DNA from: CANKHJ01 sp035556495 | Lineage (GTDB): Bacteria; Pseudomonadota; Alphaproteobacteria; Rhizobiales; Xanthobacteraceae | Length of the DNA stretch: 14,965 nt | Reading direction: 5' to 3' | Assembly: GCA_035556495.1 (NCBI GenBank) | Contig: DATMEW010000057.1 | Span: 1-14,965 of the forward strand | In this document: one piece after another, positions 1 through 5,487 of the stretch | How positions within the stretch are numbered: position 1 is the stretch's first letter | Layout of the letters: the number at the start of each line of letters is the position of its first letter | The notes under the pieces: model-generated | Database searches by the model: none | The model's input: only the letters and a program-made list of their open reading frames with translations | Told to the model about the DNA's origin: nothing | Translations under genes and position numbers: made by a program

Positions 1-113
1 GGCTCCCCGAGCATGGTCGCAGATTGGCGCAAATATGGAATCTTCGGGTCGGGCGTGCAGCGGATGGCCGCACCCCTGACCCCGCCGGAACATCGCAGCC
101 CGCGTATTGAACG

Positions 114-821
114 TCAGGCGTGGCCGATCCAGCCGCGCCAGGTGAAAGCCGCATAGAACAATGCGGCATCCGCGAAACCGGCTTCACGGAGGATCGCCTC
201 ATCCTGTGCGGGATCGAGCATGTTCAAGCTCGTCGACACCGCCTCGCGGGCATTGGCGGCATCCGATGGATCGGTCCCCGACGAGACCGCAAAGGCCGCG
301 TAACGCGAGAGCCATTGCGGCCGCGCCGCCTCGTTCTGCGGGAAGCTGCTATGAGCTGCGACGAAGGGCGCGCCGGGCCGCAGGCGGCGGTGGATCGCCT
401 CCACCGTGCGCCGGCGCTGCGCCGCATCGAGGAAATGAAGCGTGAGCAGGCAGGTCGCCGCGTCGAAGGGGCCGTCCGGCGCATCGTCGATATAGCCGCA
501 CACCAGCTCCACACGATTCATGAGGGGCCCGAGAAGGCCGGCCGCCAGATCCAGCATCGGCTGGGCGGGATCGACCCCGACGAAGGTCCAGCCCGGATGG
601 GCCAGCGCCATGGCCTTGAGTTCGAGCCCCCCGCCCGCGCCCAGCACCAGCACGCGGGCGTCCGGCGGGGCCTGCTCCGCCAGCAGCAGACCGGTCATGC
701 GGTGCAGGGCATCGAGGCCGGGCACGAAACGCTTCGGTCCCTCCTCATAGCGGGCGATGGCGGCAGGATCGGAGAACTTCTTCAGGAAATGATCGGCACC
801 GTCGGTTGCGACTTCAGTCAT
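114..821 (-). CDS. Class I SAM-dependent methyltransferase
   Basis: Predicted cytoplasmic methyltransferase of 235 residues with a Rossmann-type S-adenosylmethionine fold. Motif I, VLVLGAGGGLE, is at about residues 57-67. The acidic ribose-binding position is in VGVD (Asp84). The motif IV region FDAATCLLTLHF is at 119-130, and the post-motif RLRPGAP at 146-152 is typical of small-molecule methyltransferases (Methyltransf_11/25 type). The substrate cannot be told. I chose the ATG at 821 because AAAGGA lies 8 nt upstream; a GTG two codons earlier sits almost on top of that ribosome-binding site. The start overlaps the stop of the upstream Rrf2 regulator by 8 bp, so the two are probably co-transcribed and translationally coupled. 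The enzyme may therefore belong to the stress response sensed by that regulator (inference). Confidence 0.9.
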   Translation of the reverse strand: MTEVATDGADHFLKKFSDPAAIARYEEGPKRFVPGLDALHRMTGLLLAEQAPPDARVLVLGAGGGLELKAMALAHPGWTFVGVDPAQPMLDLAAGLLGPLMNRVELVCGYIDDAPDGPFDAATCLLTLHFLDAAQRRRTVEAIHRRLRPGAPFVAAHSSFPQNEAARPQWLSRYAAFAVSSGTDPSDAANAREAVSTSLNMLDPAQDEAILREAGFADAALFYAAFTWRGWIGHA

Positions 822-1275
822 GAACACTGTCCTTTCGGCCGCTTCGGGGAATGCGCAGCATCCGCTGATGGAAGTCCGCGCTCAGCGCGGCCAGCGTGAC
901 CTCGCCGAGACGGGCCAGCAGGATCGCCTCCGCATCTTCGAAAGCCGTGTCGAGCGCGGCATTCACCGCCTGTTCCACAAGGCAGTCCGGCGCCTCGCTA
1001 CGATTGCCGATGGCGAACAACGCGGGCGAGCCGAGCGCCTCGTAGACTTCCCGCAGCGTGATCTCGGACAGGCCGCGGGCGAGTTTCCAGCCGCCGCCAT
1101 GGCCCTTCTCCGAGGTGACATAGCCCTGCTGCCGCAAGCCGGCCATCACGCGGCGGACCACGGCCGGATTGGTCTGCATGGCTTTCGCCAGCACCTGCGA
1201 TGTCGCCGGGCCGTCATGCTCCGCCATGTGCAGCAGCACATGGAGAACGCCCGAGAGGCGGCTGTCTCGTTTCAT
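814..1275 (-). CDS. Rrf2 family transcriptional regulator
   Basis: DNA-binding regulator of 153 residues, the usual Rrf2 length. A winged helix-turn-helix occupies roughly residues 1-66: the helix-turn-helix lies near 23-45 (TSQVLAKAMQTNPAVVRRVM), followed by the wing EKGHGGGWKLA, the counterpart of the family's G-x-x-GG-[YW]-x-LA element. IscR, NsrR and RirA carry three cysteines that hold an Fe-S cluster; this protein has only one (Cys98), so cluster binding is unlikely. The ATG at 1275 is chosen because the fold begins there (KRDSRLSGVLHVLLHMA). The reading frame stays open 44 codons further upstream, but that part is not Rrf2-like and runs through the promoter. It overlaps the methyltransferase start by 8 bp. 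Autoregulation through the palindrome just upstream is likely. Confidence 0.9.
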   Translation of the reverse strand: MKRDSRLSGVLHVLLHMAEHDGPATSQVLAKAMQTNPAVVRRVMAGLRQQGYVTSEKGHGGGWKLARGLSEITLREVYEALGSPALFAIGNRSEAPDCLVEQAVNAALDTAFEDAEAILLARLGEVTLAALSADFHQRMLRIPRSGRKDSVHD

Positions 1276-1284
1276 GTAACTTCG

Positions 1285-1312
1285 ATTATCACGTGATACC
1301 GGATGCCTGCAA
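1285..1312 (-). promoter_or_regulatory. Candidate promoter of the Rrf2-methyltransferase operon
   Basis: On the minus strand, a -35-like TTGCAG (1312-1307) is followed after 16 nt by GATAAT (1290-1285), a 5/6 match to the -10 consensus. The predicted transcription start, about 7 nt beyond the -10 box, falls almost at the ATG at 1275. The transcript may therefore be leaderless, which fits the absence of a clear Shine-Dalgarno sequence. Predicted by eye only. Confidence 0.45.
1287..1298. promoter_or_regulatory. 12-bp perfect palindrome, candidate Rrf2 operator
   Basis: TATCACGTGATA is its own reverse complement. It lies 11 bp upstream of the regulator's ATG and overlaps most of the predicted -10 box, where a bound dimer would block RNA polymerase. 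Rrf2 proteins bind palindromic sites as dimers and often control their own genes. That this is the operator is inferred from position and symmetry. Confidence 0.55.
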
Positions 1313-1394
1313 GAGGCCCCTTTGAAGATCGCAACCCGATCCGCGCCGGGACGGCGGGGCGACAGGCAACGGCAACCGGTTGCCGCGAAACGAC

Positions 1395-1422
1395 GAAGGC
1401 CCGGCACGACGGCCGGGCCTTC
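1395..1422 (-). terminator. Hairpin terminator after the Bug/TctC gene
   Basis: An 11-bp perfect stem (GAAGGCCCGGC with GCCGGGCCTTC) around a 6-nt loop begins 23 bp beyond the stop of the minus-strand binding-protein gene. The downstream T-rich stretch on the minus strand is short and interrupted (TCGTCGTTTCG), so termination may be partial. It also separates this gene from the regulator operon downstream. Confidence 0.6.
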
Positions 1423-1445
1423 GCGTCACTCCGGCTTGCGCAGGG

Positions 1446-2432
1446 TCAATCGATGCTGACGCCGCTCGCCTTGATGGGCGCCGCCCATTTCTGAATCTCG
1501 TCCCTGACGAACTTCTCGAGATAGGCGGGCGTGGTGCGATCCTCGGACACCAGCATGGCACCGAGCCCTTCCAGCTTCTCGCGCACGGCCTGGGTCTTCA
1601 TCGCCTCGACCATCGCGGCGTTGAGCCGATTCACGATCGGCTCCGGCGTGCCCTTGGGGAAGAACAGCGCGTTCCAGGTATAGCCTTCCAGATTCTGCAC
1701 GCCCTGTTCGGCCGTGGTCGGCAGGTCCGGCAACGCCTTGGAGCGTTCCTTGGTCATGATGGCGATGGGCTTCACCGCGCCGCTGTCGATCTGCGGCTTG
1801 GCCGTGGTGATGATGTCGCACAGGAAGTCGATCCGCCCGCCGAGCAGGTCCTGCATGGCGGGGCCGATGCCGGCGTAGGGCACATGGGTGATGTTGGTGC
1901 CGAGCACGGAATTCACCAGCACGCAGCCGAGATGTGTTGCCGAACCCGCACCGGCGGAGCCGAACTGCATCTTGCCTTCGTTGGCCTTGGCATAGGCCAC
2001 GAATTCCTTCAGGTCCTTGGCCGGAAAATCCTTGCGGGCGATGATCGCGAGCGGCACCTCGGCAATCAGGCCGACCGGCGTGAAGTCCTTCGCGGCATCG
2101 TAGCGCGGCTTCTTGTAGAGCGTTTGGTTCTGGGCATGGGTGCCGACCGTGCCGAGCACGAAGGTGTAACCATCCGGCGCGGCCTGCGCGACCCGTGCCG
2201 AGCCGATCATGCCGCCGGCGCCGCCGACATTCTCCACCACCACGGTCTGCTTCAGAATCTCGCCCATGCGCTGGGCCATCAGCCGGCCCAGCACGTCGGT
2301 CGGCCCGCCGGCGGCGAAGGGAATGATCATCGTGATCGGCCGGGACGGATAATCCTGCGCCACGGCCGGGCCGCCGGGATATGCGACAGCGGCCATCACC
2401 GCAGCCGTCACGCCTGCAATCAGTTGCTTCAT
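1446..2432 (-). CDS. Bug/TctC-family tripartite tricarboxylate transporter substrate-binding protein
   Basis: Secreted periplasmic binding protein of 328 residues, normal for the Bug (Bordetella uptake gene) family. A signal peptide covers residues 1-25, with predicted cleavage AVA|QDYPS. The mature start PSRPITMIIPFAAGGPTDVL and the following VVENVGGAGGMIGS and APDGYTFVLG segments are the hallmarks of the family, which binds organic acids, including aromatic and tricarboxylic acids, through backbone contacts. GAGG lies 7 nt upstream of the ATG. The membrane partners TctA and TctB are not in the window. Many Bug genes are orphans, so the protein may share a distant TctAB pair or act as a sensor ligand carrier. 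Its position beside decarboxylase and hydroxylase genes suggests a carboxylated ligand (inference). Confidence 0.93.
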   Translation of the reverse strand: MKQLIAGVTAAVMAAVAYPGGPAVAQDYPSRPITMIIPFAAGGPTDVLGRLMAQRMGEILKQTVVVENVGGAGGMIGSARVAQAAPDGYTFVLGTVGTHAQNQTLYKKPRYDAAKDFTPVGLIAEVPLAIIARKDFPAKDLKEFVAYAKANEGKMQFGSAGAGSATHLGCVLVNSVLGTNITHVPYAGIGPAMQDLLGGRIDFLCDIITTAKPQIDSGAVKPIAIMTKERSKALPDLPTTAEQGVQNLEGYTWNALFFPKGTPEPIVNRLNAAMVEAMKTQAVREKLEGLGAMLVSEDRTTPAYLEKFVRDEIQKWAAPIKASGVSID

Positions 2433-2466
2433 GGGGATTCCTCACCCTGTCATGGTCTTTGAAAAG

Positions 2467-2495
2467 AGTGTGTGCGGGGCTCGCGACAAGATCAA
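2467..2495 (-). promoter_or_regulatory. Weak candidate promoter of the Bug/TctC gene
   Basis: On the minus strand TTGATC (2495-2490) is separated by 17 nt from CACACT (2472-2467). The -10 match is only 3/6, so this is tentative. One arm of the 11-bp inverted repeat sits in the spacer, the expected place for a repressor site. Confidence 0.25.
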
Positions 2496-2539
2496 GCAGA
2501 ACCAAAGTCGGATGACGGCGCGACGTCCTGTCGCGAGCC
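2478..2539. repeat. 11-bp perfect inverted repeat with 40-bp spacing
   Basis: GGCTCGCGACA at 2478-2488 is matched by its exact reverse complement TGTCGCGAGCC at 2529-2539. It lies in the intergenic region between the divergent Bug/TctC and small-protein genes. It could be a pair of operator half-sites or a long-loop hairpin in the leader of the minus-strand transcript. Confidence 0.6.
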
Positions 2540-2638
2540 AAACTAATTTTTAGCTGGCCGGGAACGAATTGCCGGGTTGCGCACCATGCATGTCTCACGC
2601 ATTGTGGAACTCAGGTGATTCGCACGGTCTATCGCACC

Positions 2639-2929
2639 ATGTCGCAGCGGGCCTTTGGTTATTCGCTCGACGCAATCTCCCGTAAGTGGTGCGTATTCGC
2701 GGAGCGGCGTCGGGACTATTATTTCGAACTGCAAGCCAGCGGTCGCTGGCGTCGCTATTACAGCGAGGCAGCATTCGCCGCGCAGATGCGGGAAGTCACC
2801 CGCGACGTGGAGATATGGTCCGGGCTATCCGGCCTGCCGGAGAACCCACAAGCGGTCTCCACGCCGCAGCACATCGAAGCTCATCAAACGGGGGCTCGGC
2901 AGACCGACTTCCTCCAGGCCGCGGAATAA
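2639..2929 (+). CDS. Small conserved protein, TIGR03809-like, function unknown
   Basis: A 96-residue cytoplasmic protein with no signal peptide or membrane segment. The core is charged and aromatic: KWCVFAERRRDYYFEL, then GRWRRYYSEAAFAAQMREV, then VEIWSGL, and the C-terminal third looks disordered. The pattern WCxxAExR-xx-Y-x-EL-x3-GRWRRYY resembles the hypothetical family TIGR03809 that I remember from Bradyrhizobium and Rhodopseudomonas; I could not verify this. I prefer the ATG at 2639 because it gives an MSQR start. A GTG at 2615, with GGAA 5 nt upstream, would add eight residues. Local G+C is about 57 %, below that of the neighbouring genes. It is convergent with the hydroxylase gene, with 14 bp between their stop codons. 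Confidence 0.65.
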   Translation: MSQRAFGYSLDAISRKWCVFAERRRDYYFELQASGRWRRYYSEAAFAAQMREVTRDVEIWSGLSGLPENPQAVSTPQHIEAHQTGARQTDFLQAAE

Positions 2930-2943
2930 CCGCGGCCGAAGCC

Positions 2944-5340
2944 TCAAGCGACTTCGGACCGCATCGTCTCCTTCGCCGCCTCGATCGCCGCCCAGACCTT
3001 GGAAGGCGTGATCGGCATATCGATATATTCGATGCCGTAAGGCGACAGCGCATCGGCGATAGCGCTCATCATCACCGCAAGCGACGGCGTGATGCCGCTC
3101 TCGCCGCCACCCTTGACGCGCAGCGGATTGCCGTGGGTCGGGTCCTCGGTCATGTCCACGGTGAAATCCGGGAACATGGTCGCGCGCGGCATGCCGTAGT
3201 CCATCAGGCTGCCGGTCAGCACCTGACCGTCGGCATCGTAAGCCATGCCTTCCACCAGCACCTGACCGACGCCCTGCGCGATGCCGCCATGAACCTGGCC
3301 GTGAAGGATCAGCGGATTGATCGGCTGCCCGGCATCGTCCAGCGACGTGTAGCGCTGGATGTCGATCACGCCCGTTTCGGGGTCGATCTCCAGTTCGACC
3401 ACGGTGGCCCCGGTCGGATAGGCCGGGATGCGGCCGGTAAAGCTCGCGGTCGAAGCCAGCGGCTGGCGCAGTTCGTCCGGCAGGTTCGGATTCTCGTCGA
3501 TGGCCTTGGCGACATCCACGATCGAGAGCCGGCGGTTGCTGTTGCGCGGCATCAGCAGGCCGTCCTCGAACACGATCTCCTCGGCCGGGACATCGAGCAG
3601 CGCGGCAGCCACGCCCGACGCCTGCTTCACGATCTTCTCGCTCGCCTCGACCATCAGCATTCCGGCGATCCGCATCGAGCGGTCAGAATGGGTGCCGCCG
3701 CCGGACACGACCTTCGCGGTGTCGCCCTGCACGAAGCGGATCTGCTCCGGGTGAACGCCGAGCTTGTCCGCCATCACCTGCGCGAAGCTGGTCTCGTGGC
3801 CCTGGCCGGTGGACTGGGTGCCGACGGTCAGCTCGACGGTGCCGTCCGGCTGGACCTTCACGTCCACCCGCTCATGCGGCGCGCCGACCGGCGATTCCAC
3901 GTAGTTCGACACGCCGATGCCGCGCAGCTTGCCGGCCTTCTTCGAAGCGCGGCGGCGCGCCGGAAAGCCGGCCCAGTCCGCCGTTTCGAGCACCCGGTCC
4001 ATGTTGCTGCGAAAGTCGCCGCTGTCGAATTTCAGGCCGAAGGCGGTGCGATACGGCAGCTTGCGGTGAGGAACGAGATTCTTGCGGCGGATCGCCACGC
4101 GATCCATGCCCAGCCGCGCCGCCGCCATATCCAGCAGCCCCTCGATCACGAGATGGGACTCGGGCCGCCCCGCCCCGCGGAACGGCGCGGTCGGCACCGT
4201 GTTGGTCATCACGGCGCAGACGCGCACGGTGGCCAGAGGAACGTCATAGACCGTGGTGGAGACGCGATAGCCGTTGTTGAGCCAGACATAGGAGACCGTC
4301 TGGCCGCCGACGCCGCCATACATCTCGAAGGCGAATGCCTGGATCTTGCCATCCTTGCTGACGCCGAGCTTTGCCTTCGTCACCATGTCGCGCCCCTGGA
4401 AATCCGTCAGGAACGCCTCGGAGCGGTCGCTGGTCCATTTCACCGGCCGCCCGACCCGCTTCGCGGCCCATACCACGATGATGAGTTCGGGATTCGGGTT
4501 GGTGCGCGAGCCGAAGCCGCCGCCCGTGTCCGGACAGATGGTGCGGATGCGGTCCTGCGGCACGCGCAGACAGTCCGCGATGCCCTGGCGGTGGCGATGG
4601 GCGCTCTGGCTGCCCGCGATCAGGAGATAGCTGTCGGTCTGCGGATCATAGCTGCCGATGGCCGAGCGCGGCTCCATCTGCATGGTCGCGATGCGCTGGT
4701 TGCGGAAGGTGCGCTCGACCACGAGATCGGCGGCGTCCAGCGCGGCGAGAGTCCGCTCCCGCTCGCCGAACACCTGCTCCACGGCGATATTGTCCGGCGC
4801 CGCCGGCCATAGCACCGGAGCGCCGGGCTCGATCGCCCGCATCACATCGGTGACCGCGGGCAACACCTCGTAATCGACATCGACCAGCTCGGCCGCATCC
4901 TTGGCGGCATACACCGTCTCCGCGATGACCACCGCAACGGCCTCGCCGACATACCGGACCCGGTCCACCGCCAGCGGCAGATGCGGCTCGTCCAGCACCT
5001 TGCGAGTGTCCGAGGCAGCGAAAGCCTTCAACTTGTGGTCGATGACATCGGCCGGATTGGGGATCTGGGGAATGCCGATGAGGCCGTCTGCGACATAATC
5101 GCCACCCGTCAGAACGGCCACCACGCCGGGGGCCTCAAGCGCCGCCGATACGTCGATCCCGTTGATCCGCGCATGCGCATGGGGGGACCGCACGAAAATC
5201 GCAACTGTCTGATTTTTCTCGACGATATCGTCCGTATACCGCCCTGCGCCGCGCACGAAACGGCGGTCCTCGAAACGGGGCATCGCCCGTCCGATATAGG
5301 GTCCCCCCTCCCGCACTTCGTGATTCGTGTCGCCAGCCAT
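2944..5340 (-). CDS. Xanthine dehydrogenase/CoxL-family molybdopterin-binding large subunit
   Basis: Catalytic subunit (798 residues) of a molybdenum hydroxylase, an enzyme class that inserts a water-derived oxygen into aromatic or heteroaromatic rings, aldehydes or CO. The N-terminal IGRAMPRFEDRRFVRGAGRY is the usual CoxL-type start. Molybdopterin motifs follow: TGGGFGS near 273-279, PFRGAGRPE near 386-394, TGQGHET near 511-517, and the C-terminal KGGGESG, whose Glu (about 747) matches the catalytic glutamate. The active-site loop reads PFRGAGR, not the Cys-bearing loop of true CO dehydrogenase, so CO is an unlikely substrate. The ATG at 5340 is preferred because GGAAAGG lies 8 nt upstream; an in-frame ATG at 5379 lacks a ribosome-binding site and lies too near the predicted promoter. 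No FeS or FAD subunit gene adjoins it. Divergent from the UbiD operon. Confidence 0.92.
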   Translation of the reverse strand: MAGDTNHEVREGGPYIGRAMPRFEDRRFVRGAGRYTDDIVEKNQTVAIFVRSPHAHARINGIDVSAALEAPGVVAVLTGGDYVADGLIGIPQIPNPADVIDHKLKAFAASDTRKVLDEPHLPLAVDRVRYVGEAVAVVIAETVYAAKDAAELVDVDYEVLPAVTDVMRAIEPGAPVLWPAAPDNIAVEQVFGERERTLAALDAADLVVERTFRNQRIATMQMEPRSAIGSYDPQTDSYLLIAGSQSAHRHRQGIADCLRVPQDRIRTICPDTGGGFGSRTNPNPELIIVVWAAKRVGRPVKWTSDRSEAFLTDFQGRDMVTKAKLGVSKDGKIQAFAFEMYGGVGGQTVSYVWLNNGYRVSTTVYDVPLATVRVCAVMTNTVPTAPFRGAGRPESHLVIEGLLDMAAARLGMDRVAIRRKNLVPHRKLPYRTAFGLKFDSGDFRSNMDRVLETADWAGFPARRRASKKAGKLRGIGVSNYVESPVGAPHERVDVKVQPDGTVELTVGTQSTGQGHETSFAQVMADKLGVHPEQIRFVQGDTAKVVSGGGTHSDRSMRIAGMLMVEASEKIVKQASGVAAALLDVPAEEIVFEDGLLMPRNSNRRLSIVDVAKAIDENPNLPDELRQPLASTASFTGRIPAYPTGATVVELEIDPETGVIDIQRYTSLDDAGQPINPLILHGQVHGGIAQGVGQVLVEGMAYDADGQVLTGSLMDYGMPRATMFPDFTVDMTEDPTHGNPLRVKGGGESGITPSLAVMMSAIADALSPYGIEYIDMPITPSKVWAAIEAAKETMRSEVA

Positions 5341-5387
5341 CAATGCAGCCTTTCCGTCCCCGACCATCCCGGATCCCATGCCGCGAT

Positions 5388-5416
5388 GATCTGGCAGGCA
5401 ATCGTTATGCTGTCAA
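5388..5416 (-). promoter_or_regulatory. Candidate promoter of the molybdenum hydroxylase gene
   Basis: On the minus strand a perfect -35 hexamer TTGACA (5416-5411) is followed after 17 nt by a poor -10 (CAGATC, 5393-5388). Transcription would begin near 5381, leaving a leader of about 40 nt before the ATG at 5340. A -10-like TATGCT on the plus strand (5406-5411) could serve the divergent UbiD operon, but no good -35 accompanies it. Confidence 0.3.
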
Positions 5417-5468
5417 AAGTGTTCTGGACGGCAGGCCGCCCCCGGCCATGCCCGGGATGACGGAGAGA

Positions 5469-5487
5469 GGCTTATGGTCTATAAGCC
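5469..5487 (+). repeat. Inverted repeat overlapping the UbiD start codon
   Basis: GGCTTAT and ATAAGCC form a perfect 7-bp stem around the 5-nt loop GGTCT. The first two bases of the ATG at 5474 fall in the stem. In mRNA this hairpin would partly hide that start codon; as DNA it could be an operator if translation really begins at 5519. Just upstream (5441-5456) lies a second small hairpin, CCCGG-N6-CCGGG, in a stretch reminiscent of alphaproteobacterial dispersed intergenic repeats. Confidence 0.55.

Noticed and set aside
1..156. Open plus-strand frame from the window edge to a stop at 154-156, possible gene tail
   Set aside because: It overlaps the 3' end of the methyltransferase gene, and the residues match nothing I recognise. 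The first 113 bp show no feature I can support.
1380..2462. 360-codon plus-strand open frame
   Set aside because: It lies antisense to the Bug/TctC gene; the translation is Arg/His/Gly-rich with no domain, typical of a shadow frame in G+C-rich DNA.
2686..4812. 708-codon plus-strand open frame
   Set aside because: It is antisense to the well-supported molybdenum hydroxylase subunit and has low-complexity Arg/His/Ala composition without motifs.
2944..5340. Identification as CO dehydrogenase CoxL
   Set aside because: The active-site loop lacks the Cys of form I CO dehydrogenase, and no CoxS/CoxM genes are present.
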